A DNA stretch of 23,081 bases from Litorimonas sp964565335 (lineage in GTDB: Bacteria > Pseudomonadota > Alphaproteobacteria > Caulobacterales > Maricaulaceae): NCBI GenBank assembly GCA_964565335.1, contig CAZMEN010000043.1, positions 1 to 23,081 on the forward strand, in the 5' to 3' direction. Positions 1-8,042 of this stretch are shown in pieces; position 1 is the first letter of the stretch; every line of letters begins with the position of its first letter. Made by a program: the position numbers and the translations under genes. The notes under the pieces are model-generated. The model was given only the letters and a program-made list of their open reading frames with translations. It was not told the origin of the DNA and did not search any database.

Positions 1-1313
1 TTCACAGCTTGGGTTACAATATTTTCCAGTAATTCCTGACGGCCAGAAACTGGGTCTGGGGAGACGTTGCCTTTTAAGCAAGCCGCAGCCATATCGTCCA
101 AGGACGCTTTTCCGGCCAGCATATCCGCGCCCATACCGCTCTGCCAGCCTGCGTAACGCTTATCCTTATTGGCTTGGAGCTGGTCTTTTTCGATCATCGC
201 CGCCGCATTTTCCAAAGCGCGCGCTAAGAGATCCATCCCGCCAATATGGCCGTGAAATAAGTCTTCGGCGTCGATAGATTGACGTCGTACTTTGGCATCA
301 AAATTCGACCCGCCTTTCTTAAAGCCGCCGCCTTTTAGGATATAATAAAGCGCCATGGTCGTTTCGCGCAAATCATTTGGGAATTGATCTGTATCCCATC
401 CATTTTGCGGGTCTCCGCGATTGAAATCAATGGAGCCAAATATGCCGAACGCATTTGCCATTTCGACTTCATGCTCAAAGCTGTTTCCGGCTAACGTGGC
501 ATGATTAGGCTCAATATTGACGCCCACTTCTTTTTCCAAACCATATTGTTTTAAGAAGCCAAACACCGTGCCGACATCCCGGTCATATTGATGTTTGGTC
601 GGCTCATGTGGTTTCGGTTCAATCCAGATATCACCTTCGAAACCGATTTTATGTTTATGCTCGACCACCATCGTCAGGAAACGGCCTAACTGTTCCATCT
701 CTTGTCCGACATTTGTATTGAGAATGGTATCATAGCCTTCGCGGCCTCCCCATAGAACATAGCCTTGCCCGCCCAAACGTTTGGTCGCTTCCAAACAATG
801 TTTGACTTGTAAGGCCGCGAAAGCGGCCACATCAGGATTGGGATTGGTAGACGCCCCCGCCATATAGCGCGGATGCGAGAACATATTTGCCGTGCCCCAT
901 AAAAGGCCAATATCACGGCCGCTCATTTTGGATTCGATTTTATCAATAATCACCGCAAAGTTTTCGACATGCTCTTTGGGGGTGTGCGCTTCGGCCATAA
1001 CGTCCACATCATGGAAGCAGAAATAGGGATTGCCCAAACGATCAAAGAAATCAAAAGCGGCGTCTAATTTCGCGTCTGCAGCGGCTTGGTCATTTTTCGC
1101 GCCATGCCACGGGCGGTTAAAGGTTCCGCCGCCAAAGACGTCAAACCCGTCCCAACAGAAATTATGCCAATAGCACACCGCTACGCGTAAATGCTCGGCC
1201 ATGGTTTTACCCATCACGGTCTTTTCGGCGTCATAATATTTAAACGCCAAAGGATTGGCGCTGTCTTTGCCCTCGAATTTAATTGGGTCGATATGATCGA
1301 AATATCCGCTCAT
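1..1313 (-). CDS. xylA: Xylose isomerase, 3' end cut by the window edge
   Basis: XylA interconverts D-xylose and D-xylulose in the cytoplasm using two divalent metal ions. Translation from the ATG at 1313 gives 437 residues before the window ends. E. coli XylA has about 440, so only a few C-terminal residues should be missing. Family signatures are plain: FCFHDVDV with the catalytic His at residue 101 (the same number as in E. coli), the metal-site stretch GFEGDIWIEPKPHEPTKHQ, IEPNHATLAGN, and DFNRGDPQNGWDTDQ. An AAAGGA ribosome site lies in the 12-nt gap after the xylB stop, which supports this start. It is the last gene seen in the glycosidase-xylB-xylA operon. Very sure of identity; the true 3' end is not visible. 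Confidence 0.96.
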   Translation of the reverse strand, partial: MSGYFDHIDPIKFEGKDSANPLAFKYYDAEKTVMGKTMAEHLRVAVCYWHNFCWDGFDVFGGGTFNRPWHGAKNDQAAADAKLDAAFDFFDRLGNPYFCFHDVDVMAEAHTPKEHVENFAVIIDKIESKMSGRDIGLLWGTANMFSHPRYMAGASTNPNPDVAAFAALQVKHCLEATKRLGGQGYVLWGGREGYDTILNTNVGQEMEQLGRFLTMVVEHKHKIGFEGDIWIEPKPHEPTKHQYDRDVGTVFGFLKQYGLEKEVGVNIEPNHATLAGNSFEHEVEMANAFGIFGSIDFNRGDPQNGWDTDQFPNDLRETTMALYYILKGGGFKKGGSNFDAKVRRQSIDAEDLFHGHIGGMDLLARALENAAAMIEKDQLQANKDKRYAGWQSGMGADMLAGKASLDDMAAACLKGNVSPDPVSGRQELLENIVTQAV

Positions 1314-1325
1314 TGTGGAAATCCT

Positions 1326-2771
1326 TTAATTTAAATCTTTTGTCGCTTGGTAGAGTTTTGAAAATACGGCCCGGCGCTCTTGGTAAAGATCGCGCATTTC
1401 GGCATTCGGCTCTATCACATGGTCAATTTCAGGGGCGTGGCAAACCTCCATCCGGCCTTCACCGCTTACGCATAAACGCGCCAATCGAGCTGCGCCGAAA
1501 GCCGGGCCAATGGCGGAGGCTTTGCGGTAAGTCAGCGGCAAGTTCATCGCGCTGGCAATAATCTCGCCCCACCAAAGCGAACGCGAGCCGCCCCCAATAA
1601 CAGATAAGTTTGAAATTTCTGCGCCCGTTGCTCTTAGGACATCGACCCCATCGGCAAGCGCAAATGCGACGCCTTCCAAAGCGGCCTGCGCCATAGACAG
1701 CGGTGTATCTTCATGGGTCATACCAAAGAAAGCCCCTCTTGCAGTTGGGTCATTATGCGGGGTACGCTCGCCCGACAAATAGGGCAGAAAATACGCCCCG
1801 CGCCCCGGCGTTTTGGAATCGGCCGTTTGTTCGTAAAGCGCAGCCTCTGAATCAAAGCCCGCAATACGCGCGACAAAATCTACGGCGCTAGCGGCAGAGA
1901 GTATGACGCTCATCTGATGCCAGAGATTAGGGAGCGCGTGGCAGAATGTATGCACAGCGCCATTTGTATTGGGGCGGTATTGATTATCGGCCAAAAAGAC
2001 GACGCCTGATGTCCCCAGAGACACAAAACCCTCGCCCGGCTTCACCACGCCGGCGCCGACCGCGCCCGCCGCATTATCGCCGCCGCCTGCCGCAATCGGC
2101 ACTTGCGGCATGCCCCACTCATCCGCCACTTTTGCGCTAAGTTTGGCCGTCGCGTCACAGCCTTCAAAAAGCTCTGGCATGTGGCTTTCATTCAAAGCTG
2201 TGAGCGCCAACATATCGTCTGACCAGTCCCGCTTTGCGACATCGAGCCAAAGCGTCCCCGCACTATCAGATAAATCAGACGCGTAAGCGCCGCTCATCAG
2301 AAAGCGGACATAGTCTTTTGGGAGTAGCACTTTTGCGATGCGTTTAAAGTTTTCAGGCTCATGCTCGCGCATCCAATGAATTTTTGGCGCGGTAAATCCC
2401 GGCATGGCGAGGTTACCGGTAATATCCGTCAAACTCGGAAGGGCTTTGGTCATGGCCGCGCAATTATCGCCGCTCCGTCCGTCATTCCATAAAATGGCGG
2501 GGCGAATGATGGCGTCATTCGCGTCTAAACAGGTCGCGCCGTGCATTTGCCCCGAAAGGCCAATCGCTTTCACGCTCCGCCGCGCGCGGCTATCGAGCTT
2601 TAAAACGGCTTCGCACGTGGCCCGCCACCAATCTTGCGGGTCTTGTTCTGACCAGAGCGGTTTGGGCCGCGACACGGAGAGCGGCGCACTCGCTTGGTCA
2701 ATGACGGTCTGAGCGTCATCAACCAGTACGGCTTTAACGCCGGACGTTCCAATATCGATCCCCAGATACAT
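1326..2771 (-). CDS. xylB: Xylulokinase (FGGY family)
   Basis: XylB phosphorylates D-xylulose with ATP to xylulose 5-phosphate, which enters the pentose phosphate pathway. The protein has 481 residues, the usual size (E. coli about 484). The N-terminal actin-like domain opens with YLGIDIGTSGVKAVLVD (phosphate-binding loop). GLSGQMHGATCLD and RPAILWNDGRS, both typical of xylulokinases, follow. The C-terminal domain carries VIGGGSRSLWWGEIIA, the nucleotide-binding part of FGGY kinases. The start lies 5 nt after the stop of the GH3 gene and the stop 12 nt before xylA, so the three are almost certainly cotranscribed. Presence of both xylA and xylB indicates the isomerase route for xylose rather than the oxidative Weimberg route known in Caulobacter. 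Confidence 0.95.
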   Translation of the reverse strand: MYLGIDIGTSGVKAVLVDDAQTVIDQASAPLSVSRPKPLWSEQDPQDWWRATCEAVLKLDSRARRSVKAIGLSGQMHGATCLDANDAIIRPAILWNDGRSGDNCAAMTKALPSLTDITGNLAMPGFTAPKIHWMREHEPENFKRIAKVLLPKDYVRFLMSGAYASDLSDSAGTLWLDVAKRDWSDDMLALTALNESHMPELFEGCDATAKLSAKVADEWGMPQVPIAAGGGDNAAGAVGAGVVKPGEGFVSLGTSGVVFLADNQYRPNTNGAVHTFCHALPNLWHQMSVILSAASAVDFVARIAGFDSEAALYEQTADSKTPGRGAYFLPYLSGERTPHNDPTARGAFFGMTHEDTPLSMAQAALEGVAFALADGVDVLRATGAEISNLSVIGGGSRSLWWGEIIASAMNLPLTYRKASAIGPAFGAARLARLCVSGEGRMEVCHAPEIDHVIEPNAEMRDLYQERRAVFSKLYQATKDLN

Positions 2772-2776
2772 AGGGC

Positions 2777-5194
2777 TTATTCCACCGTCAGTGTAACAGT
2801 TTTCACGTCGCGGGAACTCTTGCCGACCATGATGTCAAATTCGCCCGGCTCGACTACGCGGTCCATATCTAGATTATAGAAACGTAGCGCCTTTGTGGTG
2901 ATAGGCAGCGAAACCGTTTTGGTCGCGCCCGGCTCCAAACTTACACGTTCAAAACCCTTAAGCTCTTTAACAGGACGGGTGACGGAGCTGACCTTATCGC
3001 GAATATATAGCTGTACAATTTCATCTCCCGCGCGGTCACCTATATTCGTCACGCTCACAGAGACAGACGTTTCCCCATCAGTCGCAATCGTGGGGGAGGA
3101 TAGAACGGGCTCCGATATTTCAAAGTCTGTGTAGCTCAGCCCCTCGCCGAAGACATAAAGCGGAGAAGCGTCAGCGAAAGCATAGCCGCGCCGCGCTGTC
3201 GGCTTATGATTATAAAAGGCCGGGATTTGGCCAACAGTCCGCGGGACGGAAACCGGCATTTTGCCCGATGGGTTGGCGTCACCGAATAACAAGTCGGCAA
3301 CAGCCGTCCCTGTTTCCTGACCCAAAATCCAACCATATAAAATTGCATCCAAATTATCTTCGACATTCACCAGAGATAGCGGACGTCCGGATATGATAAC
3401 GGACACTATCGGCTTACCCGTTTCGGCCAAGGCATCGACCAATTCTTTTTGTTCGCCGATTAAGGTAATATCATTGCGGTCACCGGGATGCGTTTCTGAC
3501 CACGCTTCGCGCGAGGTCGACTCATCGCCTCCAATCGCCAGAACGACAAGGTCGGCAGTCTTTGCCAAGGCTACAGCCTTTGCAATGTCGCGGCGGTTGA
3601 CGTCGGGGTCGATGAGATTGACGTTATCATCCCACCAAGAGCGATTATCAGTGAGCGTTACGCCTTGCGCATGAACGACATCAATCTCGTCGCCGACTTT
3701 GGTCTCGATGCCGTCTAATATGGAAATTGTTTGACGAGGTTCATCCGAATAGCCTCCCAGAACAGTAATCGCCGCATTAGGGCCGATGACCGCAATGCGT
3801 TTATATTTGGACTTATCCAAAGGGAGAATATTATTGTCATTCTTTAAAAGAACAGCAGCTTTGCGGGCGGCTTCCTCAGCCAAATCACGTGCTTCCTGAT
3901 TGCCTGTAATCGTCTCGGCATAGTCAGGGTCCGCATAGGGCGTATTAAACAGATTAGCCCTCATTTTCATTTCCAGAACACGGCGAACGGCTTGGTCCAC
4001 AAAAGCAATATCATACTCTCCCGCTATGATTTTGTCTTTTAATTGATAGAAAGCGACACCGTCAGGGAGTTCTAAATCAACACCGCTTTTGAGCGATAAC
4101 GCCCCCGCATCGGCAATGTTATCGACAATCGCATGACGCACATTTAATTCATTAATCGCGAAGTAATCAGCGACAACTGCGCCGTCAAAACCCCATTCCT
4201 CTCGCAGCACATCATTTAATAACCAGCTATTGGCATGAGACGGTACGCCGTCAATTTCATTATAAGACGCCATAACAGACGCGGCATTAGCCTCTTGAAC
4301 GGCGGCTTCAAATGGCGGGAAGAAACGCTCATAAAGCTCGCGTTCAGACACTTGGCTCGGCCCGACATTCATACCGCCTTCGGGTTGGCCATGACCCGTC
4401 ATGTGCTTGAGCGTTGCCACAACTTTATCATCGGCGATCGGAAAACTATCGCCTTGAAAGCCTTTCACGGCCGCAACGCCCATACGCGACACAAGATAAG
4501 GGTCTTCGCCGTAGGTTTCTTCGATGCGGCCCCAACGCGGGTCGAGCGCAATATCGACCACGGGGGAGAGCACATGATGCGCCCCGCGCGCGCGAATTTC
4601 GCGGGCCGTAACAGAGTAAACCTCTTGCACTAAATCCGTATCAAAGGTTGCGGCCAGCGCAATCGATTGCGGAAAGCTCGTCGCCTGATAGGCCTGAAAA
4701 CCATGCAGGCCTTCTTCATGGAACAAGGTCGGAATACCGAGGCGCGTCTCTTCGATATGCCATTTTTGAATGGCGTTTATGAGGTTTGCCGTATTGGCCG
4801 GGTTCCGTCCTGTCAGGCTCCGCACGACGGTGGAATCGTTCACGCCTTTGCGTTCCGGCTCGGCTTCCATACCTTGGGTGTCCTGCGGGCGGGCAAAACA
4901 ACCAATGCCGTGCGGGAATTCGGCGTTCATCTTTTCAGGGTTAAAAGACCCGTCAGTCTCAATGACTTTTTTCTTATCAAACCAAATACAAGAAATTTGC
5001 GCGAGTTTTTCATCCAGCGTCATTTCGGCCAGCAATTCATTCACGCGATCATATGAGGATTGCGTAACGATTGCAGGTGAAGCATTCTTTTTATCTTGTG
5101 TATCAGAGGCCGCGAAGCAGCCTGCCAATAATGCGGTTGCGCCGATTGCGCTCAAAAAAGTTGTCTTGAGAATAGAGGCTCGAAATGTCGACAT
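2777..5194 (-). CDS. GH3 beta-glycosidase lipoprotein (beta-xylosidase or beta-glucosidase)
   Basis: This is a glycoside hydrolase family 3 enzyme, expected to remove beta-linked xylose or glucose from the non-reducing end of oligosaccharides. I place the start at 5194, giving 805 residues; the frame stays open to 5410, but that extension looks non-coding. From 5194 the protein begins with a short basic end, a hydrophobic segment and the lipobox LLAGC (Cys26). Residue +2 is Phe, not Asp, so outer-membrane anchoring is likely. A GGGG ribosome site precedes this ATG. The family domains are clear: KHMTGHG (263-269), the nucleophile Asp343 in VVADYFA, an alpha/beta sandwich domain, and a C-terminal fibronectin III-like domain (about 700-805). 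Substrate is inferred from the xylB and xylA neighbours; a beta-glucosidase is the main alternative. Confidence 0.9.
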   Translation of the reverse strand: MSTFRASILKTTFLSAIGATALLAGCFAASDTQDKKNASPAIVTQSSYDRVNELLAEMTLDEKLAQISCIWFDKKKVIETDGSFNPEKMNAEFPHGIGCFARPQDTQGMEAEPERKGVNDSTVVRSLTGRNPANTANLINAIQKWHIEETRLGIPTLFHEEGLHGFQAYQATSFPQSIALAATFDTDLVQEVYSVTAREIRARGAHHVLSPVVDIALDPRWGRIEETYGEDPYLVSRMGVAAVKGFQGDSFPIADDKVVATLKHMTGHGQPEGGMNVGPSQVSERELYERFFPPFEAAVQEANAASVMASYNEIDGVPSHANSWLLNDVLREEWGFDGAVVADYFAINELNVRHAIVDNIADAGALSLKSGVDLELPDGVAFYQLKDKIIAGEYDIAFVDQAVRRVLEMKMRANLFNTPYADPDYAETITGNQEARDLAEEAARKAAVLLKNDNNILPLDKSKYKRIAVIGPNAAITVLGGYSDEPRQTISILDGIETKVGDEIDVVHAQGVTLTDNRSWWDDNVNLIDPDVNRRDIAKAVALAKTADLVVLAIGGDESTSREAWSETHPGDRNDITLIGEQKELVDALAETGKPIVSVIISGRPLSLVNVEDNLDAILYGWILGQETGTAVADLLFGDANPSGKMPVSVPRTVGQIPAFYNHKPTARRGYAFADASPLYVFGEGLSYTDFEISEPVLSSPTIATDGETSVSVSVTNIGDRAGDEIVQLYIRDKVSSVTRPVKELKGFERVSLEPGATKTVSLPITTKALRFYNLDMDRVVEPGEFDIMVGKSSRDVKTVTLTVE

Positions 5195-5272
5195 AATAAT
5201 CCCCGAATTGATGGCGACGGATCTATGAGATATAGCCTGTCTTATTGCCCTTGATTTTAACGAGCGATAAGA

Positions 5273-5292
5273 CATAATGACAACGTTGTCAA
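5273..5292 (-). promoter_or_regulatory. LacI-type operator overlapping a promoter -35 for the glycosidase-xylBA operon
   Basis: TGACAACGTTGTCA at 5278-5291 is a perfect 14-bp palindrome with the central CG usual for LacI-family operators. On the minus strand it overlaps a consensus -35 hexamer, TTGACA (5292-5287), facing the glycosidase gene. The -10 is not obvious. It also lies only 29 bp before the regulator's ATG at 5321, so one bound dimer could repress both directions. The same 20-bp pattern recurs upstream of the transporter gene at 6373-6392. The link to the adjacent regulator is an inference from position and symmetry. Confidence 0.75.
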
Positions 5293-5320
5293 AACAATTC
5301 CCAAAGGCGCTACCCAGTAT

Positions 5321-6319
5321 ATGGCCACTATTATCGACATAGCGAAAGAAGCGGGCGTGTCCTTTAAAACCGTCTCCCGCGTCATGAACGGCGAAACGGG
5401 CGTTAAGCAATCAACACGGGACAAAGTGCTGAAGACCGCCAAAGACTTAAACTATATCACCAATGTCGCAGCGCGTAATTTGCGATCAAAGAAGCCGAAC
5501 ACGATTGCGCTTTTCATTAACAATCCCAGTCAAAGCTATAGTCAGAGCGTTCAATTAGGCGCGCTAAAAGGCTGTCAAAGTAATGGCTTGTTCTTGCGCC
5601 TTTATGAAACCACGCAATCCAGTGAAATTATCTCTCTGGCGCAGCAAAGCACTCAAACCGATAGCCACATTGCAGGCTTTATCCTCGCCCCGCCTTTGTC
5701 TGATGATATTGCTCTGCTCGAAAATTTGGAAAAAATAGGCTTGCCCTTTGTACGGCTGGGCACTGAACATCCCGGCGCGGGCGGCATAAGGCTGAGCATA
5801 GACGATCACAAAGCGGCTAAGGACGTGACAGAACACCTAATCGCTTTAGGGCATAAGAATATTGCCTTTATAAAAGGCCCATCAGATTACAGAGCCTCTC
5901 AATTACGGTGGGCTGGGTTTCAAGCGGCCTTGGCAGAGGCAGGGCTCCCGCTTAACCAAGCACTCATCGCCCAAGGCGATTTCTCTTATGCTTCAGGCAT
6001 TGAAGCCGCCGAACGCCTCTTGACGCAAGACAGTTTACCCACGGCCATTTTTGCGGCCAATGATGATATGGCAGCCGGCTGTCTGGCGGCCGCCTATAAA
6101 TGCGGAATACGCGTTCCAGATAAGTTGAGCCTCGCAGGGATAGACGACTCGCCCATTGCGACTTGTGTCTATCCGCCACTGACAACTATCCGCCAATCTA
6201 TGGCTGATATGGTTGAAAAAGCCGTTGAGCAATTAAGCCGTCTCTCCGTATCCGAGAAAACCACGCTCATTCTCCCCCATCAACTCATCCAACGGCAATC
6301 GACAGCGCCTTTACGATAA
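5321..6319 (+). CDS. LacI-family transcriptional regulator of the pentose genes
   Basis: This cytoplasmic DNA-binding repressor has 332 residues, the normal LacI/GalR size. Residues 2-55 form the helix-turn-helix and hinge region (IIDIAKEAGVSFKTVSRVMN, then NVAARNLRSKK). The rest is a periplasmic-binding-protein-like sensor domain with HLIALGHKNIAFIKGP, FAANDDMAAGCL and LAGIDDSP, all typical. It lies divergent to the glycosidase-xylB-xylA operon and codirectional with the sugar transporter 137 bp downstream. A palindromic operator sits in the shared promoter region and a second before the transporter. I infer that it represses all of these and is released by a sugar such as xylose or a xylo-oligosaccharide product. 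The effector cannot be read from the sequence. Start ATG 5321 is the only one that keeps the helix-turn-helix complete. Confidence 0.92.
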   Translation: MATIIDIAKEAGVSFKTVSRVMNGETGVKQSTRDKVLKTAKDLNYITNVAARNLRSKKPNTIALFINNPSQSYSQSVQLGALKGCQSNGLFLRLYETTQSSEIISLAQQSTQTDSHIAGFILAPPLSDDIALLENLEKIGLPFVRLGTEHPGAGGIRLSIDDHKAAKDVTEHLIALGHKNIAFIKGPSDYRASQLRWAGFQAALAEAGLPLNQALIAQGDFSYASGIEAAERLLTQDSLPTAIFAANDDMAAGCLAAAYKCGIRVPDKLSLAGIDDSPIATCVYPPLTTIRQSMADMVEKAVEQLSRLSVSEKTTLILPHQLIQRQSTAPLR

Positions 6320-6372
6320 GACGAATAGCCGCGAGATTCCCTTTTTTGGGGCTAATGTAACAAAAAGCCCGA

Positions 6373-6392
6373 TTGACACCGCTGTCATTATG
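6373..6392 (+). promoter_or_regulatory. Second LacI-type operator/promoter, upstream of the sugar transporter
   Basis: TGACACCGCTGTCA (6374-6387) keeps the TGACA-n4-TGTCA half sites and central CG of the site at 5278-5291. The match extends outward: both sites read TTGACA-n-CG-n-TGTCATTATG when oriented toward the controlled gene, 18 of 20 positions identical. TTGACA (6373-6378) can serve as -35; GATTGT with a 17-nt spacer is a poor -10. It lies 64 bp before the transporter start. The shared sequence indicates control by the same LacI-family protein. Confidence 0.75.
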
Positions 6393-6456
6393 GCAGATTG
6401 TCAAGATTAAGGTGCGTGAAGCACTGGGCAGTTATAAAAATTAAGGGGAATATTTC

Positions 6457-7863
6457 ATGTCAGAGATAAAGGCGCCTGCGGGCGAGAAGGGGAATTTCGG
6501 ATTTATTATCCTGATTTGCCTCGTGGCCACGTTAGGGGGTTTTCTATTCGGATTTGATAGCGGCGTTATTAACGGCACAGTCAAAGGGTTGGACGAAGCT
6601 TTTGGCGCGACCAATTTTGCTAGCGGCTTTAATGTGGCTTCTATGCTGCTCGGTTGTGCCGTCGGCGCATTCACGGCGGGTTGGTTGTCTGATAAATTTG
6701 GACGCCGGAATATGATGATGGTTGCCGCGGTGTTTTTTCTTGTTTCCGCTTGGGGCTCAGGGATTGCGACAAGTTCCGGCAGCTTTATCATTTACCGTAT
6801 CATTGGCGGGTTGGCTGTTGGTGCAGCGTCTGTCATGGCGCCGACCTATATCTCTGAAATCGCCCCGGCCCGTCTTCGCGGCGGCTTGGCGTCTCTTCAG
6901 CAAATCGCCATTGTTGTCGGCTTAACGGCAGCCTTCTTCTCTAACTATTATTTAGCGGGAGCCTCAGGCGGCGCGACAGCAGAGTTTCGCGGAACCGAAA
7001 CATGGCGCTGGATGTTCTGGGTTGAAATCGCGCCAGCGGCTTTATTCTTAGTGCTTCTGTTCTTCATTCCGAAAAGCCCCCGCTACCTCATGGCCAAAGA
7101 CGATGAGAGCGGCGCGCGCAAAACGTTGAACAAATTATTTGGCGGCACAGTTGCAGAACGTAAGATTGCTGAGATTAAAGACTCATTTCTCTCGGATCAT
7201 AAGCCAAGGCTCTCTGATTTATTTAATGGCGGAAAATTGCGCCCCATCGTGTGGGTCGGTATTGGCCTCGCCGTTTTCCAACAACTCGTCGGCATTAACG
7301 TCATCTTCTATTACGGCGCTGTGATGTGGGAAGCCGCAGGCTTTACTGAAGCGGATGCCTTGAAGCAAAATGTCTTTATGGGCGTCATGTCAATTTTTGC
7401 GACAGGCCTCACCGTCTTCCTAATTGATAAATTCGGCCGCAAGCCTTTCTTAATGATCGGCTCCATCGGTATGGCGATTATGCTCGCCGTTGTCGCATGG
7501 TCTTTCGGGACGGGCGAACTTGTTGACGGTAAGTTAGTCTTGAGCGACTCCATGGGCCGCACGGCGCTATATGCGGCGATGGCTTATGTCTTCTTCTTTA
7601 ATATGACGTGGGGTCCTGTCATGTGGGTCTTGCTTGGCGAGATGTTCCCGAACCAAATTCGGGGGTCTGCTCTAGCGGTTGCCGGTCTATCTCAATGGCT
7701 CGCAAACTTTGTCGTAACTATCACCTTCCCTTGGATGCTGGCCAATCTGGGTTTGTCCGTCTCCTTCTTCATCTATTCAGGATTTGCGTTTATCTCTATC
7801 CTCTTTGTGAAAATGGCGGTGAACGAGACCAAAGGCAAAGAGCTGGAAGAAATGATCGGCTAA
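6457..7863 (+). CDS. Sugar:H+ symporter, MFS sugar porter family (XylE/GalP-like)
   Basis: The product is an inner-membrane sugar carrier of 468 residues with about 12 hydrophobic spans in two halves. Sugar porter signatures are present in order: GFLFGFDSGVINGTV in span 1, GWLSDKFGRRN in the loop after span 2, ARLRGGLASLQQ, PKSPRYLMAKD before the central loop, QQLVGINVIFYYG in span 7, DKFGRKPF in the mirrored loop, and GEMFPNQIRGSA near span 10. The end NETKGKELEEM is the usual family tail. AAGGGG precedes the ATG. With the LacI operator upstream and xylA/xylB nearby, D-xylose is the most likely substrate, but glucose or galactose cannot be excluded because family members share these motifs. 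Confidence 0.92.
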   Translation: MSEIKAPAGEKGNFGFIILICLVATLGGFLFGFDSGVINGTVKGLDEAFGATNFASGFNVASMLLGCAVGAFTAGWLSDKFGRRNMMMVAAVFFLVSAWGSGIATSSGSFIIYRIIGGLAVGAASVMAPTYISEIAPARLRGGLASLQQIAIVVGLTAAFFSNYYLAGASGGATAEFRGTETWRWMFWVEIAPAALFLVLLFFIPKSPRYLMAKDDESGARKTLNKLFGGTVAERKIAEIKDSFLSDHKPRLSDLFNGGKLRPIVWVGIGLAVFQQLVGINVIFYYGAVMWEAAGFTEADALKQNVFMGVMSIFATGLTVFLIDKFGRKPFLMIGSIGMAIMLAVVAWSFGTGELVDGKLVLSDSMGRTALYAAMAYVFFFNMTWGPVMWVLLGEMFPNQIRGSALAVAGLSQWLANFVVTITFPWMLANLGLSVSFFIYSGFAFISILFVKMAVNETKGKELEEMIG

Positions 7864-7886
7864 CGCCCTCATTCATATCAAAAGTT

Positions 7887-7918
7887 AAAACGCAGCGAAA
7901 TGTCGCTGCGTTTTTTTT
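7887..7918 (+). terminator. Intrinsic terminator after the sugar transporter
   Basis: CGCAGCGA (7891-7898) and TCGCTGCG (7903-7910) form a perfect 8-bp stem with the loop AATG, followed by eight T residues and preceded by AAAA. It lies 27 bp after the transporter stop. The A and T tracts are nearly symmetric, but no gene on the minus strand ends here, so plus-strand use is the natural reading. Confidence 0.9.
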
Positions 7919-8042
7919 ATGCCCGATAAGACAATCAGCCAATTATACGTAATAGAATATATACCAATATAAGTTACGCCAATAATCCATTGTATTTATC
8001 ATAGTGCATTTATTTCTAAGGGCCTGACCCATAACGTCAAAA

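Noticed and set aside
1699..1710. Third copy of the LacI operator inside xylB (GACAGCGGTGTA)
   Set aside because: Only part of the half sites match and the flanking TTATG is absent; it lies within conserved coding sequence.
4235..5228. Several open frames of 65-152 codons on the plus strand opposite the GH3 gene
   Set aside because: They lie antisense to a gene with clear domains, and their translations show no family motifs; they are shadows of biased codon use.
5195..5410. N-terminal extension of the GH3 glycosidase by 72 residues
   Set aside because: The frame is open, but it would run through the operator and into the regulator gene, has no ribosome site, and would bury a clear lipoprotein signal peptide that starts at 5194.
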